From NCBI RefSeq assembly GCF_017377395.1, contig NZ_CP061800.1, forward strand, positions 5,911,633 through 5,975,632: a DNA stretch of 64,000 nucleotides, read 5' to 3'. Source of the DNA: Desulfonema magnum (GTDB lineage Bacteria; Desulfobacterota; Desulfobacteria; Desulfobacterales; 4be13). Made by a program: the position numbers and the translations under genes. Below are positions 15,414 to 24,372 of this stretch, in pieces. Numbering within the stretch: the stretch's first letter is position 1; each line of letters opens with the position of its first letter. A model generated the notes under the pieces. It searched no databases, was not told where the DNA came from, and saw only the letters and a program-made list of their open reading frames with translations.

Positions 15414-16604
15414 TTAGCCCACCTTTAAAATAATGGCAGCAGCTGTATCTCCGGCGGCACATCCGCCAAAGAGCATATATCCGCCACCCAGCATTACAGC
15501 TTCTTCAATTCCTTCTATCATACAGCGACCGGCTGTGGGTCCCTGGGGATGTCCGAAAATCATGGAACTTCCGTAATTATTGAAACTGTTGACGTCAATA
15601 TTCATCTGCTGCGCCATATAGAGATCATTCGCGGCAAAAGGATTATGGGTTTTAATCACCTTGGTATCATGAATATCAAGATTGGCCTTTTCAAGGGCCA
15701 TTCTCACTGCCGGTACCACGGCCGCGGCCATAAATCCTTTTTTGGCCCTGGCGTATCCGTAAGAAATCACCTGGATTTCAATTGCCGGATCAGCACTCAG
15801 TTCTTTTGCCTTTTCTCTGGTGGTCACTGTGATTCCCACATTTCCATCCGCAGGATGAGTCTGGGCACCAAACGTATGGACACCATCAGGCAGAACCGGT
15901 CTTAATTTGGCAAGCCCTTCTTTGGTTGTCGGCGTGACGCCTTCATCTGCCTCGACCAGAACAGTTTTCTTTTTGGAAACCTTTACTTCCGGCGCAAACA
16001 TATATCGCTTCTGAAACGCCCGGTCATCAGCAAGCGCGTCCAGATATTGCTCATAGCGTCTCAGTGCCACATCGTCGCACTGCTCTCTTGTAACACCAGC
16101 TTCCTTGGATACATTTTCCGCAGTCTGAATCATGGCGTTTCCTGCCCAGGGATCCTTGTTGAAGTTATCCATGAGCCAGTTTTCCGATTCCACCTCTCCG
16201 CCGGGTCCCATGGGATTGGGCCAGATCGTATGCGGACCGTTTGAGCATCTGTCAACCATAAGGCAGTAGGCATTCTGATAATAATCATTCTCCACTCCCA
16301 GACTTGCCTGATAAACGCAGGTGGTTGAGGTGGAACATGCCTGCATGAGGGTCACACCGGGAATGCCTGTCGCGCCTATCATGGCCGCGGACCATGTCGA
16401 GCCGTAAAACATACGGTGCTGATGGATCGTAAGCCCCAGAAAATGATAATCAAACATTTTGGGGTCCCAGTTTTTTTCTGCGAACCACCTCTTGGAAGTA
16501 TTTGCTCCCAGAACAATAGCATTTTCATTGGCCATGATCCCCTGCCATCTGGCAAAAGGCGTAGAATAATAACCTTTGTACGGTATAAACGCTTTTGTCA
16601 ACAT
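15414..16604 (-). CDS. Divergent thiolase-family protein
   Basis: 396 residues from ATG 16604, with GGAGAGGA five bases upstream; an in-frame TTG at 16619 is less likely. Thiolase landmarks: nucleophile Cys90 in LMQACSTSTTC, the GHPQGPTAGR block, and the C-terminal GGCAAGDTAAAI cysteine. The usual NxHG motif reads NNYG here (VNSFNNYGSSMIFGHP) and a THNPFAAND block precedes it, so the oxyanion geometry differs from classical acetyl-CoA acetyltransferases. Related divergent thiolases act in anaerobic degradation of aromatic or fatty acids. A thioesterase gene follows upstream on the same strand, about 350 bp away. The substrate cannot be told. Confidence 0.8.
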   Translation of the reverse strand: MLTKAFIPYKGYYSTPFARWQGIMANENAIVLGANTSKRWFAEKNWDPKMFDYHFLGLTIHQHRMFYGSTWSAAMIGATGIPGVTLMQACSTSTTCVYQASLGVENDYYQNAYCLMVDRCSNGPHTIWPNPMGPGGEVESENWLMDNFNKDPWAGNAMIQTAENVSKEAGVTREQCDDVALRRYEQYLDALADDRAFQKRYMFAPEVKVSKKKTVLVEADEGVTPTTKEGLAKLRPVLPDGVHTFGAQTHPADGNVGITVTTREKAKELSADPAIEIQVISYGYARAKKGFMAAAVVPAVRMALEKANLDIHDTKVIKTHNPFAANDLYMAQQMNIDVNSFNNYGSSMIFGHPQGPTAGRCMIEGIEEAVMLGGGYMLFGGCAAGDTAAAIILKVG

Positions 16605-16954
16605 CTCATTCCTCTCCAAAAATTAAAAATTAATAGTAAACTACCGTGCAATCTGATGCCGGGTTGAGGTAAATAAAAAAATCCCGATATATTCAAAACC
16701 CGGCAATAAATCGCCGGGTATAAAGATCTTCAGAAATAAGGTATTACAAAAAAAATAATTAGTTGTCAAACTGAACGATCCGTTTTCATCTTGCAGTCAT
16801 ACAAGAGCAGGTCGTTAATTTTTTGCAATTATTGTTTCTGAAAATCCGAGAAAAAGATAAACGTTTTTCAAGTCCCGGGTACGTCCCCCGGGGTTGAAAA
16901 CACCGGAATTTTACTGGCTGAACATGCTCAGATGAAACCAACGGTAATACAGGA
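16605..16954. other. Intergenic region, no gene
   Basis: 350 bp between thiolase and thioesterase genes. One short palindrome, CCCGGCAATAAATCGCCGGG (16700-16719). Otherwise AT-rich; a promoter for the thiolase gene is expected on the - strand but none stands out. Confidence 0.4.
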
Positions 16955-17380
16955 TCAGGCATATTTTTTCTGATAATCCGTCAGTCTCTGCCGCAGCCAT
17001 TCCGGAAGTTCCGTCTTCCTGAAGGTGTCCATGTTCAGGCACACGGTCACGTTATGTCCTGAGACCACCACAATCTCCGGTTCTCCGCGCTTATATGTGG
17101 TGTAGCCCCAGGTGACTGAGGTTTGGCCGATATCCAATACACTGACTTCAACCTGAATCAGATCACCATAGCGCAAAGGATGACGGAAGTCCGTCTCCAA
17201 GTGAACTGTGGGAAATCCCACACGATATTTATTTAAGACCGTTGGGTAATCAATTCCCAGCTCGCTGCTGAACAACTCCTCCAGCGCAACATGGAAATAA
17301 TGCAGAAAACGAGGATAATAAACGATTCCCGCGTGATCAATATCACTAAAACAAACTTTCAAATCTGCTCGAAAAGCCAT
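16955..17380 (-). CDS. Acyl-CoA thioesterase, 4-hydroxybenzoyl-CoA thioesterase/YbgC type
   Basis: 141 residues from ATG 17380, eight bases after GGAG; the longer frame to 17425 lacks a ribosome site. Hotdog fold with the family signature FSDIDHAGIVYYPRFLHYF, where the Asp (residue 14) is the catalytic acid position, followed by the central helix (VALEELFSSELGIDY) and strands (FRHPLRYGDLIQVEVSVL, VTWGYTTYKRG). Enzymes of this group hydrolyse short or aromatic acyl-CoA esters. Its nearness to the thiolase suggests a shared acyl-CoA role, though the 350-bp gap argues against a tight operon. Confidence 0.88.
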   Translation of the reverse strand: MAFRADLKVCFSDIDHAGIVYYPRFLHYFHVALEELFSSELGIDYPTVLNKYRVGFPTVHLETDFRHPLRYGDLIQVEVSVLDIGQTSVTWGYTTYKRGEPEIVVVSGHNVTVCLNMDTFRKTELPEWLRQRLTDYQKKYA

Positions 17381-17437
17381 ATCACTCTCTCCGGAAACAG
17401 TTTTTAAGGCCAGGCTGAGTTCCAAATCACATCAGAA

Positions 17438-17569
17438 GGGCGCATTCCCATTTTCCCGATATCTTATGCAACCAACTGATTTAACTGATTTGATCTTAAA
17501 ACGATTATAAAACTGAATCGTTATAAATCAGATACTTACAGTGATGACCAGGAAAATGGGAATGCGCCC
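17438..17569. mobile_element. 132-bp MITE with 8-bp target duplication
   Basis: 19-bp perfect terminal inverted repeats (GGGCGCATTCCCATTTTCC at 17438-17456 and complement at 17551-17569), flanked on both sides by CATCAGAA (17430-17437 and 17570-17577). It sits 58 bp before the thioesterase start codon and may have separated the gene from its promoter. Confidence 0.85.
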
Positions 17570-17704
17570 CATCAGAAGCATCTGCCGACTTTTTTACATG
17601 ATTCATCATTAAAGCAAGGTTCAACGTCAGAAAATCCCTTATGTTTTTCTGATTTAATTTTTAACCCTAACACCTGATTAATCTCTTTGTCAAGAACAGT
17701 TTCA

Positions 17705-17800
17705 GGCAGTTTGCCACAAGTGATGATGAATGAAATTCAGTATTTTGATATTCAGGAGAATGAACAGAATTTATCATTACTTGTCTAAAACTGGCACAAA
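17705..17800. mobile_element. Decayed copy of the 91-bp MITE family
   Basis: The stretch from CACAAGTGATGATGAATGAA to TTATCATTACTTG aligns with the inside of the element at 18456-18546 (same order of GATGAATGARATTCAGT, GATAWTCAGG, GAACAGAAT), with weakly conserved ends. Confidence 0.5.
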
Positions 17801-17855
17801 TTTTTCCATAAAAATATATGAAATCGGTTCGGTTTTACAACTGATCTTTACATAA

Positions 17856-18085
17856 CTTTTTTTCTATAAACGGCCATGATCTGCCGGTCACAACGAACCA
17901 TGAAAGTTTTATAGTTTTTCCTGACACTTAACACTTAACACCTGACACTTTCATATAAACGGGCATGAGCGGTCCGCTCACAACGAAACATGAAAGAACT
18001 TTTAACTTTATTAACTTTATTAACTTTAGTCACTTCGGACACTTTCATATAAACAGACATGACCCGCCAGTTACAACGAGCGATG
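17856..18085. repeat. Three copies of a ~46-bp palindromic repeat (CTTTCATATAAAC family)
   Basis: Copies start near 17865, 17949 and 18043: TATAAACGGCCATGA, TATAAACGGGCATGA and TATAAACAGACATGA, each followed by a GTCACAACGA-like stretch and ATGAAAG. The same family, mostly inverted, is amplified at 40,040-40,770. Between copies are heptamer arrays such as CACTTAACACTTAACACC and TTAACTTTATTAACTTTATT. Confidence 0.7.
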
Positions 18086-18311
18086 AAAGTCGGGGAAAAT
18101 CTCAAATTCCAAATCTCAAGTATGGCACAGGACTTGCGCACGGAAAATTTTGTTCCCATTTTTATAAAAAAGTGGTGTTATTGTTTTTATCAGTATGGTA
18201 ATATTAGTTTTTGAAGAAATATTCTGATCAAAAAAGGAGGAATAATGCCAATGCTGACGGATTTGGAAAAAGGCTGATAAAAGCTGCCTAAAGGCATCTC
18301 TGATTATCAGC

Positions 18312-18558
18312 AGATCGAAAAAAAATTTTCAGGCCCCCGCGGGCAGACAGGGCGGACGGGGAAGAAACCCGGCTTTTTCCGGCGGGAGCGAGACTTCGTC
18401 CGGGGGAAAAAGCCGGGTTTCTCTGCTGTCCCGAACACGGCCCGGAAACTTTTCGGGTAGTCCTGCACAAGTAGTGATGAATGAGATTCAGTGTCCTGAT
18501 AATCAGGGAACTGAACGAGATTTGTCACTACCCTTGAAGGACTACCACTTTTCGATCC
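18312..18558. mobile_element. Inverted-repeat element (GATCGAAAA family) carrying a nested MITE
   Basis: Left end AGATCGAAAAAAAATTTTC (18307 on), right end TTTTCGATC (18551-18559). The core is the common AAACCCGGCTTTTTCCGG / AAAAAGCCGGGTTTCTC palindrome. The right arm is split by a second element at 18456-18546. Related to the copy at 22308-22461. Confidence 0.65.
18456..18546. mobile_element. 91-bp MITE nested in another element, 8-bp target duplication
   Basis: Ends GGTAGTCCT and AGGACTACC with longer imperfect inverted repeats (CACAAGTAGTGA against TCACTACCCTTG), flanked by ACTTTTCG at 18448-18455 and again at 18547-18554. Removing the element restores GAAACTTTTCGATC, the intact end of the surrounding element. 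Confidence 0.85.
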
Positions 18559-18784
18559 AGTGACTGTAAGCCGTCGTACTTTTTTATTGTATAAGGAGGT
18601 TAAGGAGCTAAAATCGAGAATACGCGTCCATCGCCGGATGCCTGATGCCGCTGGCATGAAAGCGCCCTGGAAATACCGGGTATTGATTGAGAAGATGATA
18701 AGTCCGCTCCTCTGTATCAGGCATTCTTGGAAATCGCCTCACTCTCTGCGAAAAAAAGACTCGTCAGAAAACAACGATAAAGGT

Positions 18785-20061
18785 ATGGTGAAAAAAATGG
18801 ATATCCCTTTTGACAAAGTAAGCAATATCGGATTTATTTCAACCCGTCTTGCCGGAACAGACGGGGTTTCCTTGGAAACGATAAAATGGGCTGATGTTTT
18901 TGAGAAAAAAGGGTTCTCCTGCTTTTATTTTGCAGGAGAGCTTGACCGGCCTGAGGACCGCTCCTATCTCTTAAAAGAAGCCCATTTTAAGCATCCTGAC
19001 ATCCGAAAAATTTACAGGAACTGTTTCGGAGTCAGTACGCGGCGTCGCAGTCTCACGAAAAAAATTCATGAGATGAAGGAGCATATAAAAGATCATCTTT
19101 ACAAATTTATCAAAAAATTCAACATTAATCTTCTGATTCCTCAAAATGCGCTGACAATACCGCTTAATCTTCCCCTGGGTCTTGCGATTACAGAGGTGAT
19201 ATCGGAAATGGGCATTCCCACCATTGCCCATCATCACGATTTTTTCTGGGAACGTCAGCAGTTTAAGACAAATGCAGCGTGGGAGTATCTGAACATGGCC
19301 TTTCCTCCTCATATTCCCACAATCCGGCATGTGGTGATCAATTCGTCTGCAAGTAACCAGCTAAGTCTCAGAACAGGCGTCTCATCAACCATCATCCCCA
19401 ATGTAATGGATTTTGAAAACCCGCCTCAGAAGCCTGACGGTTACGCCTCGGATGTACGAAAAGACCTGGGAATTGAAGATGGCGAACTTTTTATTCTTCA
19501 GCCCACAAGGGTCGTCAAGCGAAAAGGGATCGAACATGCCATAGAACTGGTCAGAAGATTAAAAATGAAAGCCAAGCTGGTTATTTCCCATGCTTCCGGT
19601 GATGAGGGGCATGATTATGAAATGAGAGTAAGGCAGTATTCAAAGCTGATGAACGTGGATACGATTTTGTCTCAGACATCATTGATGATTGCAGAGGATG
19701 CTCTGAAAACGGAAAAAAAATCTATACCCTGAATGACATTTATCCCTATGCTGATCTTGTGACCTATCCCTCGGATTTCGAGGGATTCGGCAATGCTTTT
19801 CTTGAGGCGGTGTATTACCGTAAACCGATACTGGTAAATACCTATTCAATTTACCGGATTGATATCCAGCCCAAAGGATTTTCAACCATTGAAATTGACG
19901 GATATGTCACGGAAAAAGCAGTTCGTAAGACAAAGAAGATTCTGAAAGATGCTGCCCTGCGTGAGAAAATGGTGAATGACAATTATAAAATCGCAACGCA
20001 GTACTATTCTTATTCTGTTCTTCAGCAGAAACTGATGAATCTTATGCTTCCCAGCAATTGA
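18785..20061 (+). pseudogene. Group 1 glycosyltransferase gene with -1 frameshift at an A8 tract
   Basis: From ATG 18785 the frame runs to a stop at 19732; the next frame carries the rest to 20061. The break is at eight A's (19713-19720); a ninth would join TEKK to IYTLNDIYPYADLVTYPS. N-terminal half: FISTRLAGTDGVSLETIKWADVF, the nucleotide-sugar family entry loop. Middle: HHHDFFWERQ and SSTIIPNVMDF. C-terminal: LQPTRVVKRKGIEHAIELV, then YPSDFEGFGNAFLEAVYYRKP with the conserved ExG/E-rich donor site after the break. The joined product would be about 425 residues, a GT4-type enzyme. The lesion may be real, a slippage site or a sequencing error. Confidence 0.8.
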
Positions 20062-20159
20062 ATCACTGTCATCTGTCGAATAAGGTGTCTGAACCACCGA
20101 CACATTTTTAAGTTTGCAGTTCTGCGTTCAGGCGGTCTGAGACCGCCTGAACGTGGGAC
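20062..20159. other. Short intergenic stretch with one hairpin
   Basis: CAGGCGGTCTGAGACCGCCTG (20131-20151) is a strong palindrome after the glycosyltransferase, without a T tract. Confidence 0.45.
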
Positions 20160-20491
20160 TAAGTACCCGGCCATAAATTTTCAGGTATCAGTGGATTCCG
20201 GGTCAGAACCAATACCGTTCGGCACGATTTTTGCGTACATTTGTAACTAACTGAATTCATATATCCGGAAAACTGAAATCCCGAAATGTCCGCCGGGCGT
20301 TTTTCGGAAACAATTTCTCCAAAATGCGGAAATGCCGGGCATTTCCGTCCGGCTATGCAAAAATCATGCCGAACGATATTGGGTCAGAACTGAAAAAAAG
20401 TCCTTTTTTTCAGTTCCGCCCGGAATGACATGTGGCGCATGTCGTGCTACTTATGGCAGGAAATCCCGGAAAACTTTTGGCCAGCTACTTA
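20160..20491. mobile_element. 332-bp inverted-repeat element, TAAGTACC family
   Basis: Ends TAAGTACCCGGCCATAAATTTTC and GAAAACTTTTGGCCAGCTACTTA form imperfect terminal repeats starting with TA. Inside, GGGTCAGAACCAATACCG and its near complement pair again (GCCGAACGATATTGGGTCAG lies in direct copy), showing a composite structure. Related to 24373-24519; the end alone also occurs at 37858. Confidence 0.55.
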
Positions 20492-20540
20492 TGAACGGAA
20501 GCCCCGGTTGTCATCTGTCTGCCGGGAACTGACAAAGATA

Positions 20541-21188
20541 TCAGTTGGATGTAATATTTTTGTTCTTTTCCATAATGATGCCTGTTTTCCTGCGAATCAG
20601 CCAGACCAGAAAATAGATAATCGGGGTATCTGACAGCGCTATTGTAAGTTTCACAATCCATTGGCCCAGTATTAACGGCCATACAGGAAGAACATTGTAA
20701 AAAGCAATGGTGACAAAAAGAAACGAGTCAACAAACTGGGAAACAGCAGTGGAAAGGTTGTTTCTGAGCCACAAATGCCGGTCTTTTGTTATCTTTTTCC
20801 AGAAATGAAATGCCCATACATCATGAAACTGACTGACAAGATAGGCAATAAGGGATGCCACAATAATTCTGGACGTACTTCCCATAATTGTCTGAAAGGC
20901 TTCCTCCTGGTGCCAGAACGGCGCTTCGGGCAACAACAAACTTATCCGGACAAGGAGAAATACAAACACAAGCGCCAGGAACCCGCCTAAAACTGTAACA
21001 TTCGCTTTTTCCTTTCCCCATATTTCACTGATTACATCAGTGGCAATGAAAGTCGCAGAATATGCAAGAATACCGGCAGGCACAAATAATCCGAAAATAT
21101 TGATAATTTTATTCGCAAGAACAGAGGCGATGGCAATACTTCCCGCGAAGATGCTCACCAATATGATAAGGTATTTCTCATTTCTCAC
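20541..21188 (-). CDS. yhhQ: Queuosine precursor transporter, YhhQ family
   Basis: 215 residues with about six membrane helices. The family block VPAGILAYSATFIATDVISEIWGKEKA (positions about 36-62) is present, as are the LPEAPFWHQEEAFQTI loop and QFVDSFLFVTIAF. Proteins of this family import the 7-deazaguanine precursors preQ0/preQ1 for queuosine in tRNA. The start (MRNEKY) lies in a heptanucleotide array shared with the last codons of miaA, three bases after the miaA stop, so translation is probably coupled. The pairing with miaA unites two anticodon-loop modification functions. Confidence 0.9.
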   Translation of the reverse strand: MRNEKYLIILVSIFAGSIAIASVLANKIINIFGLFVPAGILAYSATFIATDVISEIWGKEKANVTVLGGFLALVFVFLLVRISLLLPEAPFWHQEEAFQTIMGSTSRIIVASLIAYLVSQFHDVWAFHFWKKITKDRHLWLRNNLSTAVSQFVDSFLFVTIAFYNVLPVWPLILGQWIVKLTIALSDTPIIYFLVWLIRRKTGIIMEKNKNITSN

Positions 21189-21216
21189 TTCTCACTTCTC
21201 ATTTCTCACTTTCACA
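21178..21216. repeat. Heptanucleotide array at the miaA-yhhQ junction
   Basis: Five units of (TTCTCAY) on the + strand. On the coding strand it supplies the last miaA codons (KVRNEK and stop) and the yhhQ start (MRNEK), so both proteins carry RNEK from the same repeat. Confidence 0.75.
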
Positions 21217-22136
21217 AAGTCTGAAACTAACCCGAGGATATCCTCTGTTTCTTCCGGGTCCCTCCATTCAATCTCAGAATCTGCCTTGAACCATGTCAGT
21301 TGGCGTTTTGCATATCTTCTGGTATCTCGCTTCAAAGTTCTCAGGGCCTCATCATAAGAAAGACGCCCGCGGAGAAAATCAGCAATATGGCGATAACCAA
21401 TAGACTGCATTGACTTGAGGTTTTCGGAGTAACCCATGTCAAAAAGTTTCCCCACCTCATCAGAAAGCCCCTGTTCGATCATCGCATCAACTCTTGACTC
21501 AATACGATGATAAAGCATTTCCCTGTCCTTATGCAGACCGATTTTTAACACATTAAACGGCGCGTCCGCGAACCTATGCTCACGGTGGTGGTCAGAAATG
21601 GTTCTTCCGGTAATTTCATATACCTCAAGGGCTCTGACAATCCTGAAAATATCATTCGGATGCAGCCGTTCCGCTGTCTCGGGATCGTACTGACCTAATC
21701 GCTCATGAAGAAAAGCAGATCCGCTGAGTGCTGCTTCCTGTTTCAGGCGTCTGCGGATATCCGGGTCCGACGGCGCATCACGAAACATGCCCTGTGTCAG
21801 CGATTTGATATAAAGCCCTGTGCCGCCCACAACAAAAGGCATAATCTTGCGCTGATGAAGTTCCATGATCTTTTTCCGGGCCATTTTCGCAAATTTTGCA
21901 GCATCAAAAGGTTCATCCGGCTCGACAATGTCAATCATATGGTGGGGAATACAGGCTTGTTCATCCGGAGTTGGCTTGGCCGTGCCAATATCCATATATT
22001 TGTAAATCTGCATTGAATCAGCGCCGATAATTTCACCGTCAAACATTTTGGCGATTTTGATTGCAACGGAGGTTTTCCCAACTCCTGTGGGGCCGCAAAT
22101 AATGACAACGTCGAATTTCGGTTTATCAGAATTCAT
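21192..22136 (-). CDS. miaA: tRNA dimethylallyltransferase MiaA
   Basis: 314 residues, normal length. P-loop GPTGVGKTSVAI (13-24), the catalytic and substrate region GADSMQIYKYMDIGTAKPT (38-56), the prenyl-site block PFVVGGTGLYIKSL, and the C-terminal SIGYRHIADFLRG with KRDTRRYAKRQLTWFK. It transfers the dimethylallyl group to A37 of tRNAs reading UNN codons. The last codons and the stop are formed by the heptanucleotide array that also makes the start of yhhQ. Confidence 0.96.
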   Translation of the reverse strand: MNSDKPKFDVVIICGPTGVGKTSVAIKIAKMFDGEIIGADSMQIYKYMDIGTAKPTPDEQACIPHHMIDIVEPDEPFDAAKFAKMARKKIMELHQRKIMPFVVGGTGLYIKSLTQGMFRDAPSDPDIRRRLKQEAALSGSAFLHERLGQYDPETAERLHPNDIFRIVRALEVYEITGRTISDHHREHRFADAPFNVLKIGLHKDREMLYHRIESRVDAMIEQGLSDEVGKLFDMGYSENLKSMQSIGYRHIADFLRGRLSYDEALRTLKRDTRRYAKRQLTWFKADSEIEWRDPEETEDILGLVSDFVKVRNEK

Positions 22137-22307
22137 AAAACAAATCCATTTAACAGGTGGTTAAAAATTTTCCAAGTTTTGACAGGTGTTATCTGCCTGT
22201 GGAACCCGGGAAATCCGCAAAATGCGAAAATTCAGTTGATAATAAGATTCTCAGAACCTTGAAAATATCAGTCTGAAGGCTGATATCACAGACAATAAAA
22301 TTATATT
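22137..22307. other. Promoter-bearing intergenic DNA before miaA
   Basis: No gene. A hairpin ATATCAGTCTGAAGGCTGATATC (22266-22288) lies about 130 bp before the miaA start on the opposite strand. Confidence 0.4.
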
Positions 22308-22461
22308 CAGTAGATCGAAAAGTTTCCGGACTGTGTGCGGCATGGCAGAGAAACCCGGCTTTTTTTCCCGGACAGAAGACTCCCCCCGCCGGAAAAAGCC
22401 GGGTTTCTCCCCCGTTCGCCGTGTCTGTCCCGCGACAGCCCGAAAACTTTTCGATCTACTG
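22308..22461. mobile_element. 154-bp inverted-repeat element, GATCGAAAA family
   Basis: Ends CAGTAGATCGAAAAGTTT and complement, with the AAACCCGGCTTTTTTTCCCG / GCCGGAAAAAGCCGGGTTTC palindrome in the middle. The clean form of the element damaged at 18312-18558. Confidence 0.75.
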
Positions 22462-22661
22462 ATATTAAATAAATGATTGACAACAGATTCGGAATGGAAA
22501 CAAAATAGCGGAAGATGATGAGAGCAGGAGAGTCATTTTCTGTCTGACATTGCTGGCAACGGTATTTATTGGCAACATCTGTTTCATTATGAAAGTGCCA
22601 GATATCAGGAAAAAGACTGGGACTTTTCATATTTTTGTTGTGACCGCGAACTTATGACCAT

Positions 22662-23576
22662 TTATCCGAAAATATCCTCAACAACTCCGCCGCGCTTCAG
22701 AAATTTAAGCGGATCAGGATGTTTCAGAATCTTATGCAGGTAAGCCTTCTGTTTTTCCTTGGCAATATCATACAAATTTTCATTGACATTCCATCGTGAG
22801 GCAAAATGCAGCCGCAGAAGTCGGTCAACTTCCTCAGACAGTGACTGAATACGATTTTCAGTGAATTCGTAAAAACAGATTGTCTTTTGGAGAAGCTCCA
22901 CCTCACTTTTATATCCGGGGACCTTGCCCTCCTTGAATTCATGGTAAAGATAAAGAAGTTTTTCCAAATAAATCCGGTCAGACATCTGCGCCAGAAAATC
23001 CGCCACTGCCAGCATTTTCCCAAGAGATTCAACTTCCTCGGACGGGAACGTTATACCGGAAATATCAACAAAAGGATTGGTACACAGAATCATGGCCTGG
23101 CCCTCGACAATTTCATCATAAGACAAACCGTGTTCAGTGCCGTGGCGTTTTATAAAATCCATACTTCGCTGAACATGAGTGCTGGTGTATTTGGCTCCGG
23201 TGCCTTCAGTGTCATGGTTTTCCTGAATATATCCTGTATCGTGGAAAAGTGCTGATATCAGCCCCAGCATAACATGGCGATAGGAGAAGGTCATGTTGTC
23301 AATCACGCCGCCGTGAATCATCCGCGCCATTGCGAGAAAAACATCAGTGGTATGACGGAGGTCATGATATTTCGTATTGCAGGCCCGGTATCCCGGATAA
23401 GTTCCGTTAAAAAGCCTGAGAACTGTCATAAATACAGTTTCAACAGGAGCAAAATCAAATTCGGAAGAAATCATGCTACAGATAATTCTCACTTCCTTCA
23501 GTACGTCTTCCGGACAATCTATTTGGAGAATGCAGTAGATATCCTTATCATCCATTATCCTTCTTTCAAAAGTCAT
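22662..23576 (-). CDS. HD-domain phosphohydrolase
   Basis: 304 residues; a second ATG at 23555 behind GAAGGATA is an equally good start. Metal ligands: His in YHDLRHTTDVFLAM (about 83-96), the HD pair in SALFHDTGYI (about 122-131), and a downstream Asp in LAVADFLAQM. The YHDLRHTTDV and ALFHDTGY blocks resemble class I cyclic nucleotide phosphodiesterases, but the usual HDx2H is HDTGY here. The likely substrate is a nucleotide or cyclic nucleotide; the cyclase-domain gene 1 kb upstream on the same strand is suggestive. 45 bp behind the YfcE-like gene, probably one operon. Confidence 0.82.
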   Translation of the reverse strand: MTFERRIMDDKDIYCILQIDCPEDVLKEVRIICSMISSEFDFAPVETVFMTVLRLFNGTYPGYRACNTKYHDLRHTTDVFLAMARMIHGGVIDNMTFSYRHVMLGLISALFHDTGYIQENHDTEGTGAKYTSTHVQRSMDFIKRHGTEHGLSYDEIVEGQAMILCTNPFVDISGITFPSEEVESLGKMLAVADFLAQMSDRIYLEKLLYLYHEFKEGKVPGYKSEVELLQKTICFYEFTENRIQSLSEEVDRLLRLHFASRWNVNENLYDIAKEKQKAYLHKILKHPDPLKFLKRGGVVEDIFG

Positions 23577-23621
23577 TGGTGATTAATGATTCGCCATCAA
23601 GATACAACACACATCAGAAAA

Positions 23622-24113
23622 TCATTCGTCCATCTGAATAATCTGTGCATCCAGATCAGATCCCCTTATATGAAGCAAAGACACGGTAACGGGATAATCT
23701 CCCCGTTTCGGGCCAGCACTGCCCGGGTTTAAAAAAAGTACGCCGTTTTTCTTTTCAACAAATGGATTGTGAGTATGGCCGTTGATAACAGCAGCAAAAC
23801 CCGCGGCCCCGGGATCCAAATCAAGCTGATACGGATTATGAAACATATACAGACAGACGTTTCCAATCTCAATAATTTCCGTGACAGGAAGTTTGTTTGC
23901 CCATTCCCCGTAATCCATATTTCCCCGAACAGCCGTGACAGGAGCGATTTCTCGCAAAGCCTCAAGAATATTTGGCCGATCAACATCCCCTGCATGAATG
24001 ATCAGGTCAGTCCCATTAAAAATTTTGGCTATCCCGGGCCGCAGAAGGCCGTGGGTATCTGAGATAACACCGACAAGAAAATTATCCTTGTTTTTTAATT
24101 TTGCGGACATCAT
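23622..24113 (-). CDS. YfcE/MJ0936-type metallophosphoesterase
   Basis: 163 residues. All ligand blocks of small calcineurin-like phosphoesterases are present: SDTHG (D, H), HAGDVD, RGNMDYG, and NGHTHNPF with a final NPGSAGPKRGD. Family members hydrolyse phosphodiesters in vitro (bis-pNPP) with Mn2+; the natural substrate is unknown. 45 bp upstream of the HD-domain gene on the same strand, so the two hydrolases are probably co-expressed. Confidence 0.9.
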   Translation of the reverse strand: MMSAKLKNKDNFLVGVISDTHGLLRPGIAKIFNGTDLIIHAGDVDRPNILEALREIAPVTAVRGNMDYGEWANKLPVTEIIEIGNVCLYMFHNPYQLDLDPGAAGFAAVINGHTHNPFVEKKNGVLFLNPGSAGPKRGDYPVTVSLLHIRGSDLDAQIIQMDE

Positions 24114-24372
24114 AATTTTTTCCCTTGTACGGGTGCAATTCCAAAGTGATGTAAACAGTGCAACTGTCTGAAATTATTAAAACGGATATTTCAACAAAAT
24201 TTCTGTCTGTTTCAGTTATTTCGGCGTATTATATAATTTCAGCATTTCGGATCATCACTTTGGGAATGCCTCCCTTGCACGTTCAGTCAATGATCAGGTT
24301 TTTGACAAAAACCATTTATTTCATGAAACAGAGGGAAAAGTCAATGGGCTTATCATCGCTCGGAATATTTAT
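24114..24372. other. Intergenic DNA before the phosphoesterase gene
   Basis: AT-rich, no gene seen. TTTTTTCCCTTGTACGGG near 24116-24133 and the following stretch hold the presumed promoter. Confidence 0.35.
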
